From Streptomyces sp. NK08204 (GTDB lineage: Bacteria > Actinomycetota > Actinomycetes > Streptomycetales > Streptomycetaceae): a stretch of 64,000 nucleotides of DNA. Location of the stretch: NCBI RefSeq assembly GCF_020400585.1, contig NZ_JAINVF010000020.1:1-64000 (forward strand), read 5' to 3'. Below the pieces are notes generated by a model that did no database searches, was not told the DNA's origin, and saw only the letters and a list, made by a program, of their open reading frames with translations. How positions within the stretch are numbered: the first letter of the stretch is position 1; every line of letters starts with the position of its first letter. The translations under genes were made by a program, and so were the position numbers. Positions 17,101 through 25,235 of the stretch are shown in pieces.

Positions 17101-18140
17101 CGCAACACGAACCCGGGAACGAGAACGTCGCGGGGATCGACGGTGAACCGGCAGGTCCCCACGGCGTGGGCCGTGCCCGTCACCGCCGTGATCACCGCCG
17201 GCCTTCCGTGCGCCGTGGTCCGCTCCGTGATCCGTGCGCGGAAGACGGAGCCCACCACGGACTCGTGCCGCAATTCGTCACCGGGACACAGTTCCCCGGC
17301 GTCGGCCAGCAGCGCGACCCTGGCCGAGGTGCCCGAACCGCACGGGGACCGGTCGACCTCGCCGTCGGCGAACACCGTGATGTTGCGCTGGTGCAGTTGC
17401 CGAGTGCCGTCGGACCGCAGCCGCGGAGGGCGCACCTCCTCGGTGAAGATCGTCCCGTAGATTCCGGAGAGCCGGGCATCACCAGGGTGCTCGGCGGCAC
17501 CGGCGGCGTTGAGGCCGTCGCGGATCTCACGGCCCGCCGCAATGAGCTCGGTGACGTCCTGCGGCCGGACTCGCAGGCCGGTCGCCGCGGCCGGCAGCAC
17601 GGCGTACATCGCACCGCCGAAAGCGATGTCGACGGTGACCGTGCCGCGCGAGGTCGCGACCTCGACGCCGCGGGCGTGGACGTGGCTCGCGACGTTGGTG
17701 AACGTCACGTCCTCGACGAGGCCCCCGCTGGTGCGGACGGTCGCCGTGACGCGCCCCGAGGGCACGTCGACCACGACGTCGGTCAGCCCGTCGGCAGGGG
17801 CCGGCACCCGGCCCGAGGCGACCGCCCAGGCCCCGAGGGCGATCGTGCCGTGTCCGCAGGCCGTCGAGAACCCGTCCTTGTGCCAGAACAGGACCCCCAG
17901 ATGGGCGCCGGCGTCGTCCGGTGGGACCAGGAAGCCGCCGTACATGTCCGCGTGGCCGCGGGGCTCACTGCACAACAGTGCCCGCAGCCACTGCACTTCG
18001 TCGCTCTCGGTCGCGAGGATCCGGCGCTCGGCGACGGTGAGCCCGTCACCGGTCACCGCGTCCGGGCTGTCCGGCACGATCCGGAACGGCTCGCCACCGG
18101 TGTGCCAGTCGATCGTCTCGATCGGTCCCGTCGGTGTCAT
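17097..18140 (-). CDS. Proline racemase-superfamily enzyme (trans-3-hydroxyproline dehydratase or hydroxyproline epimerase)
   Basis: 347 residues. Two catalytic blocks are visible: FSTACGHGTIALG with Cys95, and DRSPCGSGTSA with Cys267. A Cys/Cys pair is the signature of epimerases and racemases, whereas trans-3-hydroxy-L-proline dehydratases usually carry Cys/Thr. However, the first block (WHKDGFSTACGHG) resembles the dehydratase branch, and coupling to an OCD-family reductase also fits dehydration. The activity is therefore unresolved. The ATG lies three bases after the LivF-type stop codon, so it is co-translated with the transporter. The second paralogue at 23293 fits the 4-hydroxyproline epimerase role better. 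Confidence 0.88.
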   Translation of the reverse strand: MTPTGPIETIDWHTGGEPFRIVPDSPDAVTGDGLTVAERRILATESDEVQWLRALLCSEPRGHADMYGGFLVPPDDAGAHLGVLFWHKDGFSTACGHGTIALGAWAVASGRVPAPADGLTDVVVDVPSGRVTATVRTSGGLVEDVTFTNVASHVHARGVEVATSRGTVTVDIAFGGAMYAVLPAAATGLRVRPQDVTELIAAGREIRDGLNAAGAAEHPGDARLSGIYGTIFTEEVRPPRLRSDGTRQLHQRNITVFADGEVDRSPCGSGTSARVALLADAGELCPGDELRHESVVGSVFRARITERTTAHGRPAVITAVTGTAHAVGTCRFTVDPRDVLVPGFVLR

Positions 18141-18143
18141 CCC

Positions 18144-18860
18144 TCACGCTCCCAGGTAGGCCTCGACGACCTGCGGGTCGGCGCGCAGGTCGGCGGCTGA
18201 CCCGGCCAGCGTCACACGGCCGGAGTCGATGACGTAGCCGCGGTGGGCCACCTTCAGCGCGGCCCGTGCGTTCTGCTCGATGAGCAGCACCGACGTGCCC
18301 GCCTGGTTGATCGACACGATGGCGTCCATGACCTGGGCCACGACCAGCGGCGCCAGGCCCATCGACGGCTCGTCCAGCATGATCAGCCGGGGTCCGGTGA
18401 CCATCGCCCGGCCGATGGCGAGCATCTGCTGCTCACCGCCGGAGAGGGTGCCGCCCTGCTGTTCGCGGCGCTCGGCCATCCGCGGGAACAGCTCGTAGAC
18501 CTGTCTGATCCGCTTGTCGATCGACGCGCCGTCGCGCACGGTGTAGCCGCCGAGCTGGAGGTTCTCGTGCACGGTCAGCCGCGAGAAGATCCGCCGGCCC
18601 TCGGGCACGTGCACGATCCCCCGTTCGACGATCGACCAGGGCGTCGCCGCCGTGATGTCCTCCCCGTACGCCGTGACCGACCCGGCCTGGGACCGCACCA
18701 CGCCGGAGATCGTCGAGACCGTCGTGGACTTGCCGGCGCCGTTGTTGCCCAGCAGGGCGACGATCTCCCCCTCGCCGACGGTGAGGTCCAGACCCCGGAG
18801 GGCCTCCACCTTGCCGTAGGCGACCTCCAGGCCCCTGATGTCGAGGACTGTGCTCACCAC
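18144..18860 (-). CDS. Liv-type ABC transporter ATPase (LivF-like)
   Basis: About 238 residues of the branched-chain amino-acid (HAAT) ABC ATPase family. Walker A is GNNGAGKST, the signature LSGGEQQMLAIGRAM, Walker B RLIMLDEPSMGLAP and the switch His-equivalent region VLLIEQNA. Two adjacent GTG codons (18860 and 18857) can start it; the second overlaps the TGA of the LivG-like gene (GTGA). With the second ATPase it powers the two permeases. Given the operon, the likely cargo is proline, hydroxyproline or collagen-derived peptides (inference), not necessarily leucine. Confidence 0.94.
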   Translation of the reverse strand: MVSTVLDIRGLEVAYGKVEALRGLDLTVGEGEIVALLGNNGAGKSTTVSTISGVVRSQAGSVTAYGEDITAATPWSIVERGIVHVPEGRRIFSRLTVHENLQLGGYTVRDGASIDKRIRQVYELFPRMAERREQQGGTLSGGEQQMLAIGRAMVTGPRLIMLDEPSMGLAPLVVAQVMDAIVSINQAGTSVLLIEQNARAALKVAHRGYVIDSGRVTLAGSAADLRADPQVVEAYLGA

Positions 18861-19693
18861 TCCACCTCCGCCGTACCGCCCGAGCCCGCCTCGGCCGCGA
18901 TTCGTTCGGCCTCCGCGTGCGCCTCCTCGTCCTCCGCGCCGAGGTAGGCATCGATGACCGCCGGGTTCGACCGGATCGCGGCCGGTGTGCCGTCGGCGAT
19001 CTCCTTGCCGTAGCTCAGTACGACGATCCGTTCGGACACCTCCATGACCAGGCCCATGTCGTGCTCGATCAGGACCACCGCGATCCCGAGACCGGCGATG
19101 CGCCGCATCAGATCGAGCAGTTGTGCCTTCTCGCCGTGGTTGAGTCCGGCCGCCGGCTCGTCGAGCAGGAGCATCCGGGGCTCACGGGCCAGCGCGCGGG
19201 CGATCTCGACACGCCGCTGCTCGCCGTACGGCAGGTTACGGATCTGTGCCGTCCGGTCGTACTCCATCCCGACGAAGTCGAGCCACTTGTGTGCCTCGCC
19301 GGTCGCCGCGTCCTCACCACGCCAGTAGCGCGGCGTGTGCAGCATCGCGTCGAGGAAGTTCTGCTTGATGCGGACGTGCATGCCTGCCCGCACGTTGTCC
19401 AGGACGGTCAGGTCCCCGAAGAGCCGGAGGTTCTGGAACGTGCGCGCGATCCCTCGCGCGGCGATCACGGCCGGCCGTCTGCCGGTGATGTCGGTGCCGT
19501 CGAACGTCACCGAGCCCGCGGACGGCTTGTAGAAGCCGGTGATGCAGTTGAACGCACTCGTCTTGCCGGCACCGTTGGGGCCGATGACCGAGAGCACCTC
19601 GCCCTCGTGGACCGAGAACGTCAGGCCGTCGACGGCGCGAACTCCGCCGAACGAGACCGCCATGTTCCTCACATCGAGGAGCACCTTGCTCAC
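18854..19693 (-). CDS. Liv-type ABC transporter ATPase (LivG-like)
   Basis: 279 residues. Walker A is GPNGAGKTSAFNCITG, the family-specific QNLRLFGDLTVLDNV follows, then NLPYGEQRRVEIARALA (signature), RMLLLDEPAAGLNHGE (Walker B) and VVLIEHDMGLV. An acidic C-terminal extension (EDEEAHAEAERIAAEAG) follows the usual family end. The GTG start overlaps the LivM-like TGA (GTGA) and AGGAAGG lies upstream. It pairs with the LivF-like ATPase in the inner-membrane complex. Confidence 0.94.
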   Translation of the reverse strand: MSKVLLDVRNMAVSFGGVRAVDGLTFSVHEGEVLSVIGPNGAGKTSAFNCITGFYKPSAGSVTFDGTDITGRRPAVIAARGIARTFQNLRLFGDLTVLDNVRAGMHVRIKQNFLDAMLHTPRYWRGEDAATGEAHKWLDFVGMEYDRTAQIRNLPYGEQRRVEIARALAREPRMLLLDEPAAGLNHGEKAQLLDLMRRIAGLGIAVVLIEHDMGLVMEVSERIVVLSYGKEIADGTPAAIRSNPAVIDAYLGAEDEEAHAEAERIAAEAGSGGTAEVEW

Positions 19694-20790
19694 GACGCAC
19701 CTTCCTGTACTCGGCGTCCGCGCCGCCTGGGTTCGCCCGCACGGGCCGGCAGCAGTCCCTGCGGACGGAAGAGCATGACGACGATCAGCAGCAGACCGAA
19801 GATGAGATAGCGCCAGTTCTCCGCGCCGCGCAGCAACTCGGGCAGCAGCGAGATCACCAGGGCTCCCACGACGACACCCGGCGTGGATCCCATACCACCG
19901 AGGACGACGGCCATCAGGATGAGCGCCGACCACAGGAAGTTGAAGCTCGGCGGGGAGATCGCCGTCTGGTGTGCCGCGAACAGCACGCCCGCGATGCCGC
20001 CGAAGACCGCGCCGGCGATGTAGGCCGCGAACTTCACCTTGTAGGTGTGGATGCCCATCGCCTCGGCGGCGTCCTCGTCCTCGCGGACGAACCGCCATGC
20101 CCGGCCGAGCCGGCCACGCCCGAGCCGGCTGGAGAAGAGCACGGCGACGATGACGATGACCGCGGTGATCCAGTAGAGCGCGATGTCGGAGCGCAGTCCG
20201 AAGTCACCGAAGTCGGGGATGCCGTACAGGCCGTTCGGTCCGCCGGTGAAGTCGAGGTTGTTCGCCGTGATGCGGATGATCTCCCCGAAGCCGAGGGTGA
20301 CGATGGCCAGGTAGTCGCTGCGCAGCCGGAGCGTCGGTCCGCCGATGACGAGTCCGCCGACGGCCGCGGTGACCACGACCACGGGAATGGTCGCGAGCAA
20401 CGGCCAGCCGTACTTCGTCGACAGCAGTCCCGCGGTGTACGCCCCGATCGCGAAGAACGCGGCGTACCCGAGGTCGAGCAGTCCGCAGTAGCCGACCACG
20501 ATGTTCAGCCCCACGGCGAGCATCACGAAGATGAGCGCGTCCACCGCGATCTGGATGACGTACGTACTGGAGTCGAGGAACGGCAGGGCCAGCGCGACGA
20601 CCGCCACGCCGAGACCCAGCCACTTGCTCGACAGGACACCCGACAGCGCTTCCGCGACGGCCGTACGGCCCGTTCTGGGGATCCCGACCCCCTTGCCGGC
20701 GAGCGCGACGTTCGCGGATGCGCGCTCCTCCACGGCGCTGACGTACACCGAGGCGTTCTCGGCGACGGGCAGGGTCGACTCGTCGTTCAT
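19690..20790 (-). CDS. Liv-type ABC transporter permease (LivM-like)
   Basis: 366 residues with about 8-9 membrane helices. Family landmarks are GLNIVVGYCGLLDLGYAAFFAIGAY in two parts, LAIVTLGFGEIIRI, FTGGPNGLYGIP and the loop WRFVREDEDAAEAMGI that couples to the ATPase. A 45-residue N-terminal cytoplasmic extension precedes the first helix. ATG 20790 overlaps the LivH-like stop by one base (TGATG); a GTG one codon earlier is possible. It forms the channel with the LivH-like subunit. Confidence 0.93.
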   Translation of the reverse strand: MNDESTLPVAENASVYVSAVEERASANVALAGKGVGIPRTGRTAVAEALSGVLSSKWLGLGVAVVALALPFLDSSTYVIQIAVDALIFVMLAVGLNIVVGYCGLLDLGYAAFFAIGAYTAGLLSTKYGWPLLATIPVVVVTAAVGGLVIGGPTLRLRSDYLAIVTLGFGEIIRITANNLDFTGGPNGLYGIPDFGDFGLRSDIALYWITAVIVIVAVLFSSRLGRGRLGRAWRFVREDEDAAEAMGIHTYKVKFAAYIAGAVFGGIAGVLFAAHQTAISPPSFNFLWSALILMAVVLGGMGSTPGVVVGALVISLLPELLRGAENWRYLIFGLLLIVVMLFRPQGLLPARAGEPRRRGRRVQEGAS

Positions 20791-21689
20791 CACACACGCT
20801 CCGTGACGCGCTCGCCGAGCAGCCCGGTGGGGCGCACGGTCAGGAAGAGGATGAGGAAGCCGAACGCGAAGACGTCACGCCACTCACTGCCGAGGTACGC
20901 GACCGCGAACGACTCCAGCAGGCCGAGCACGACCGCGCCGAGAACGGCTCCGCGCAGGTTGCCGATGCCTCCGATGACCGCCGCGGTGAACGCCTTGAGC
21001 CCGATGCTGAAGCCCATCAGGAAGTCGATCTTCCCGTAGTACGCACCGGCCATGACGCCGGCCGCTCCGGCGAGTGCCGAGCCCAGGAGGAAGGTCCGTG
21101 AGATGACCCGGTCGACGTTGACGCCCATGAGCAGGCAGGCCTTGGGGTCCTGCGCGATGGCTCGCATCGCACGGCCCGAACGGGTTTTCCGCACCAGGGT
21201 GTCGAGCGCGATCATGAGCACGACGGCGATCGCCATCATCGCCAGCTGCGCGTAGGTCAACCGTGCGCCGAGGATGTCCATCGTGCCGCCGTCGATGCCG
21301 ATCTGGTAGACCTGCGGGTTCGGGCCGAAGGCGACGGCGACGCCGTACTCGAGGGCGAAGCTGGCGCCCACGGCGGTGATGAGAACGGACAGCTTGGGCG
21401 CACTGCGCAGCGGGCGGTAGGCCACCCGCTCCAGGACCATGCCGAGGGTGCCGGTCGCGATCATGGCGACGACCATGATGGCGATGAGCGCGAGGAGTCC
21501 GCCGCCCAGCGCACCGGCACCGACGCTGAGCACGGTGAAGCCGCCGAACGCGCCGAGCATGTAGAGGTCGCCGTGGGCGAAGTTGAGCAGTTTGATGATC
21601 CCGTAGACCATCGAGTAGCCGAGTGCGACCAGGGCGTAGAAAGAGCCGACGAACAGGCCGCTGAGCACGAGTTGGATGAAGTGGTCCAT
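20790..21689 (-). CDS. Liv-type ABC transporter permease (LivH-like)
   Basis: 299 residues with about 8 membrane helices. Typical LivH stretches are visible: FVGSFYALVALGYSMVYGII, KLLNFAHGDLYMLGAF, MRAIAQDPKACLLMGVNVDR (ATPase-coupling loop) and AAVIGGIGNLRGAVLGAVVL. It is the first permease of the operon, 77 bases downstream of the binding-protein gene. That short gap may help set a higher level of the binding protein than of the membrane parts. Confidence 0.93.
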   Translation of the reverse strand: MDHFIQLVLSGLFVGSFYALVALGYSMVYGIIKLLNFAHGDLYMLGAFGGFTVLSVGAGALGGGLLALIAIMVVAMIATGTLGMVLERVAYRPLRSAPKLSVLITAVGASFALEYGVAVAFGPNPQVYQIGIDGGTMDILGARLTYAQLAMMAIAVVLMIALDTLVRKTRSGRAMRAIAQDPKACLLMGVNVDRVISRTFLLGSALAGAAGVMAGAYYGKIDFLMGFSIGLKAFTAAVIGGIGNLRGAVLGAVVLGLLESFAVAYLGSEWRDVFAFGFLILFLTVRPTGLLGERVTERV

Positions 21690-21766
21690 GCGGTGTTTCC
21701 CGGTGCGTGTAGGGAAGCATCGCCGCGCGGGTGACCGCCCGTGGGGGGTCGGTCACCCGGCCGGCG

Positions 21767-22915
21767 TCACTTGTTGAGGACGAAGTTGTCGTCCTTGACG
21801 ACGAGGATGTCGAAACCACCGACGCGCAGCGTGTGCTGGATCGTGAACTTCAGCGGACCCGAGAAGATCTTGAAGCCGTCGATCTGCTCGAGGGCCTTGG
21901 TGACGGCCTCGCCGTCGGTGGAGTGGGCCTTGCGCACAGCCTCCGCGGCGACACGCACGGCGTCGTAGGACTGCGTCGAGTACGGGCCGGGCTCGGAGCC
22001 GAACTTCTTCTTGTACTTGGCGACCCAGGCCTTCCCGCCGGGGATGGTCTGCGGCGTCTGGGTCATCGTCGCGAAGACGCCCTGCGCGTTCTTCTTGCCT
22101 GCGATCTGGATCAGTTTGCCGTCGACCGAGCCGTCCGCGACCATGATCTTGCCCTTGTACCCGGCGGCCTTGAGCTGCTTGATGAGCAGTCCGCCCTCCT
22201 GGTAGTAGCCCGTCCAGTAGACGAAGTCCGCCTTCGAGTCCATGACGGCGTTGACGGCTCCGGAGTAGTCCGACTCGCCCGCGGTGACCGACTGGTGGGT
22301 GGCGACCTTGACACCGGTCAGCGCCAGTTGGTCCCCGGTGCGCTCGGTGATGTCGGCGGAGTACGAGGTGTTGTCGTCGATCAGCGCGGCCCGCTTGCTG
22401 CCCTGCGCCTGGATGAACTTCGACGCCGCCTCCGCCTGCTGGATGCCGGTGCCGTTGATCAGGAAGACGTTCTCGCTCTGCGCCTTCAGCAGGTCGGCGG
22501 AGTTGGCCGCCGGGATGACCATCGGTATGTGCGCCTTGGCGAAGATGCTGATCGTCGGCAAGGTCGCCGACGAACAGTAGCCGCCGACGGAGATGTCGAT
22601 CCCGGAGCTGACCAGCTTGGCGGCACCGGCGGCGGCCGTCTTCGGGTCGCACGCCTCGTCCTCGACCTTGAGCGAGAGCTTGCGGCCGTTGACCCCGCCC
22701 TTGGCGTTGATCTCGTCGACAGCGAGCTGGGCGCCGTCCTTCATGTAGGGGCCGATGGCCGCCGAGCTGCCGGTCAGCGGCGTGAGCAGCCCGAGCTTGA
22801 TGGGACCCGAGTCGCTGTCCTTGGAACCGCTCTGAGTGAGATTGCCACATGCGGCGAGGGTGAGCCCGAGTGCCATGGCGGCTGCCGCCGTGGTTCCGCG
22901 ACGAACAATGGTCAT
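21767..22915 (-). CDS. Liv-type ABC transporter substrate-binding lipoprotein
   Basis: 382 residues. The signal ends in the lipobox LAAC (Cys23). The mature protein is a two-lobed periplasmic-binding fold of the LivK class: IKLGLLTPLTGSSAAIGPYM, QLAVDEINAKGGVNGRKL, then VGGYCSSATLPT, which in LivK relatives contacts the ligand's amino-acid backbone, and SYDAVRVAAEAV. Leu/Ile versus proline-type specificity cannot be read from sequence; the operon (racemase-family and OCD-family enzymes, GntR boxes) suggests Pro/Hyp or short peptides. It is the first gene of the seven-gene leftward operon, so its promoter region carries the operators. Confidence 0.93.
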   Translation of the reverse strand: MTIVRRGTTAAAAMALGLTLAACGNLTQSGSKDSDSGPIKLGLLTPLTGSSAAIGPYMKDGAQLAVDEINAKGGVNGRKLSLKVEDEACDPKTAAAGAAKLVSSGIDISVGGYCSSATLPTISIFAKAHIPMVIPAANSADLLKAQSENVFLINGTGIQQAEAASKFIQAQGSKRAALIDDNTSYSADITERTGDQLALTGVKVATHQSVTAGESDYSGAVNAVMDSKADFVYWTGYYQEGGLLIKQLKAAGYKGKIMVADGSVDGKLIQIAGKKNAQGVFATMTQTPQTIPGGKAWVAKYKKKFGSEPGPYSTQSYDAVRVAAEAVRKAHSTDGEAVTKALEQIDGFKIFSGPLKFTIQHTLRVGGFDILVVKDDNFVLNK

Positions 22916-23010
22916 GCCTTACTCCGTCTCGCGTGGTCCGCCGCCGGGCGGACCATCCGGTGGCCGGGGTTGCTCCCCGGCTGGCGCAATGCCACCCCCG
23001 GCTCCGCAAG

Positions 23011-23024
23011 GTGTGACATTGCAC
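23011..23024. promoter_or_regulatory. Second GntR-like box in the transporter leader
   Basis: GTGTGACATTGCAC matches the core of the main operator and lies about 96 bases before the binding-protein start, downstream of the predicted promoter. A related half site with one mismatch (CAATGCCAC) is at 22987-22995. A roadblock or cooperative site is possible. Confidence 0.55.
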
Positions 23025-23152
23025 GGATAGCTGTTCGCGGGCGTGGAGAGTTGCGCAGCACGTGGGGGGTGGGCGCACGACTCCCGCCGCACTCCTGTCG
23101 TGGATCCCCGGATCTCGTCGGAACTCGTCGGTGGCCGCACGACTCCTGCCGT

Positions 23153-23192
23153 GCAATGTCACACCTCATAGGGTGTGACATTGCGCTGACAA
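23153..23192 (-). promoter_or_regulatory. Transporter-operon promoter with a perfect inverted-repeat operator over the -10
   Basis: GCAATGTCACACC (23153-23165) and GGTGTGACATTGC (23172-23184) are exact inverted repeats around six bases. On the minus strand, TTGTCA (23192-23187) and TATGAG (23170-23165) are spaced by 16 bases as -35 and -10. One operator arm therefore fills the promoter spacer and the other covers the start region, the classic layout for a repressor. The binding protein would be the GntR-family product at 12166 (inference). Confidence 0.75.
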
Positions 23193-23260
23193 TAACGGTT
23201 GGTGTCACGGGGCGGGAGGCTCGTCGACATCCGTGATGGATGTGTGACTTTCGGCCATCC

Positions 23261-23284
23261 CGTATGCCGCGCGGGCGGCATACG
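23261..23284 (-). terminator. Terminator of the hydroxyproline dehydrogenase operon
   Basis: CGTATGCCGC (23261-23270) and GCGGCATACG (23275-23284) form a perfect 10-bp stem with a GCGG loop, 9 bases after the epimerase gene. It insulates this operon from the transporter promoter downstream. Confidence 0.8.
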
Positions 23285-23292
23285 AGCTCACC

Positions 23293-24294
23293 TCAGAGGG
23301 AGAATCCGGCCGGGTAGGGGTCCGACGGATCGAGCATGTACTGGGCGGTGCCGGTGATCCAGGCGCGGCCGGTGACGGACGGCCGGATGGCCGGCCGGCC
23401 CCCGACCGTCGTCTCCTCCAGGACCCGCCCCACGAACCGGGAGCCGATGAAGGACTCGTTGACGAACTCCTGGCCGACCGGCAGCTGCCCGCGGGCGTGC
23501 AGCTGCGCCATCCGGGCACTGGTGCCCGTGCCGCAGGGCGACCGGTCGAACCATCCGGGGTGGATCGCCATGGCGTGCCGGGAGTGCTCCGCGGTCGACC
23601 CAGGGGCCTCCAGATAGACGTGGTGACACACGTCGATCTCCGGATTCTCCGGATGGGCCACCGGGTTCTGCTTGTTGATCGCGTCCATGACGGCCAGTCC
23701 GGCGTCGAGCAGCCGCTGCTTCTCCGCCCGGTCGAAGGGGATGCCGAGATCCTCGGTCCGGACGAAGGCGTAGAAGTTGCCGCCGTAGGCGATGTCGTAG
23801 CGCACCTCCCCGAACCCCGGGACCTCGACGACCTGGTCGAGTGCGTGGCAGTACGAGGCGACGTTCTCCAGCGTCACCGACTCGGCGTGGCCGTCGCGAA
23901 CCCGTACCCGGGCCGTGACCAGTCCCGCGGGCGTGTCGAGCCGCACCACGGTCTCCGGCTCGACGACCTCCACCATTCCGGTCTCGACGAGGACCGTCGC
24001 GACGCCGATGGTCCCGTGCCCGCACATCGGCAGGCAGCCGGAGACCTCGATGAAGAGCACACCGTAGTCGGCGTCCGGCCGCGTCGGGGGCTGCAGGATG
24101 GCCCCGGACATCGAGGCGTGCCCGCGCGGCTCGCACATGAGCAGGGTGCGCAGGTGGTCGCGTTCGGCGATGAACCGCTGCCGCCGCTCGAACATCGTCG
24201 CCCCGGGAAGGACGCCCACACCCCCGGTGATCACGCGAGTCGGCATGCCCTCGGTGTGCGAGTCGACGGCGTGATAACAGACGGTCGAGCGCAT
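23293..24294 (-). CDS. 4-hydroxyproline 2-epimerase (proline racemase superfamily)
   Basis: 333 residues. The catalytic blocks are LPMCGHGTIG with Cys91 and DRSPCGTGTSA with Cys254, the Cys/Cys pair expected of a two-base racemase or epimerase; substrate-site features DSHTEGMPTRV and MCEPRGHASMSGA are also typical. It would convert trans-4-hydroxy-L-proline to cis-4-hydroxy-D-proline, the substrate of the dehydrogenase encoded upstream in the same operon. ATG 24294 lies two bases after the stop of the deaminase gene. A proline racemase role is less likely because of the operon partners. Confidence 0.9.
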   Translation of the reverse strand: MRSTVCYHAVDSHTEGMPTRVITGGVGVLPGATMFERRQRFIAERDHLRTLLMCEPRGHASMSGAILQPPTRPDADYGVLFIEVSGCLPMCGHGTIGVATVLVETGMVEVVEPETVVRLDTPAGLVTARVRVRDGHAESVTLENVASYCHALDQVVEVPGFGEVRYDIAYGGNFYAFVRTEDLGIPFDRAEKQRLLDAGLAVMDAINKQNPVAHPENPEIDVCHHVYLEAPGSTAEHSRHAMAIHPGWFDRSPCGTGTSARMAQLHARGQLPVGQEFVNESFIGSRFVGRVLEETTVGGRPAIRPSVTGRAWITGTAQYMLDPSDPYPAGFSL

Positions 24295-24296
24295 CG

Positions 24297-25193
24297 TCAG
24301 TTCACCCCTGCGTCGATGAGGGCCTGGGTGGCGGCGCGCACGACGGCCTCCGTCTCCGGGCTGAGCGGCTGCCGCGGCGGGCGGCAGATGCCACCCCGGC
24401 GGCCGATCATCTCCTGGCCGAGCTTGATGGCCTGGATGAACTCCGTCTTGCTGTCCCACCGCAGGACCGGGTGCAGCCGGCGGTAGAGCGGCAGCGCCGT
24501 CTCGAGGTCACCGGCGAGGGACGCGTTGTACAGCGCGAGGCAGGCCTGGGGGAACACCTGCGGGTAACCGGCGACCCAGCCCTTGGCGCCGGCGAGACCG
24601 ACCTCGAGAAGGGTGTCGTCGGTACCGATCATGAGGTCGAGTCCGGGCGCGAGCTCGGAGATCTCGTAGCACCGCCGTACGTCACCGGAGAACTCCTTGA
24701 CGCCGACGATGAAGCCCTCGGCGTGCAGCTTGGCCAGCAGTTCGGGGCGCAGGTCGACCTTGGTGTCGATGGGGTTGTTGTACGCGGTGACGGGCAGGCC
24801 GACGGAGGCCACCAGCTCGTAGTGCTCGAGGACCGAACGGTCGTCGGCGGCGTAGGCGTTCGGCGGCAGGCACATGACGGCCTGGCAGCCCGCGTCCTTG
24901 GCGAACTGGGCGTGCTGCTTGGCCTCGAGACCGCCGTAGGCGCCGACACCCGGCATCACGGTGAACCCGTCGGGGGCGTTCGCGACGGCCGTCTCGACGA
25001 CGCGGCCGCGCTCCTCGGGCGTCAGCGTCTGGTATTCGCCCAGCGAGCCGTTCGGCGCGACGCCGTGCAGCCCCTGCTCGGCGAGCCAGGCGACGCTCTC
25101 ACCATAGGCGCCGAAGTCGATCGTGAGGTCGTCGTTGAACGGCAGGCTGGTCGCCACGAGGACGCCGTGCCACGGCTTGCGGGTCTCGGTCAT
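24297..25193 (-). CDS. DHDPS-family 1-pyrroline-4-hydroxy-2-carboxylate deaminase
   Basis: 298 residues of the class I lyase-type TIM barrel. The Schiff-base lysine is Lys166 in IVGVKEFSGD and the proton-relay tyrosine Tyr138 in TAYNNP; the substrate loop is NGSLGEYQTLTPEE, with Gly-Ser where true dihydrodipicolinate synthases have Gly-Thr-Thr. Next to D-hydroxyproline dehydrogenase and a semialdehyde dehydrogenase, this family member removes ammonia and water from 1-pyrroline-4-hydroxy-2-carboxylate to give alpha-ketoglutarate semialdehyde. An AAGGAG site precedes the ATG, 42 bases after the flavoprotein gene. Confidence 0.88.
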   Translation of the reverse strand: MTETRKPWHGVLVATSLPFNDDLTIDFGAYGESVAWLAEQGLHGVAPNGSLGEYQTLTPEERGRVVETAVANAPDGFTVMPGVGAYGGLEAKQHAQFAKDAGCQAVMCLPPNAYAADDRSVLEHYELVASVGLPVTAYNNPIDTKVDLRPELLAKLHAEGFIVGVKEFSGDVRRCYEISELAPGLDLMIGTDDTLLEVGLAGAKGWVAGYPQVFPQACLALYNASLAGDLETALPLYRRLHPVLRWDSKTEFIQAIKLGQEMIGRRGGICRPPRQPLSPETEAVVRAATQALIDAGVN

Positions 25194-25235
25194 GAGTGCT
25201 CCTTGTCGGTTTTCGCTGTTGTCCGGTTTCGAAGG

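Noticed and set aside
23293..24294. Diaminopimelate epimerase instead of hydroxyproline epimerase
   Set aside because: The MCGHGTIG and DRSPCGTGTSA blocks and the operon partners are those of the proline racemase family.
24297..25193. Genuine dihydrodipicolinate synthase (lysine biosynthesis)
   Set aside because: The Gly-Ser substrate loop and the hydroxyproline operon context argue against a biosynthetic role.
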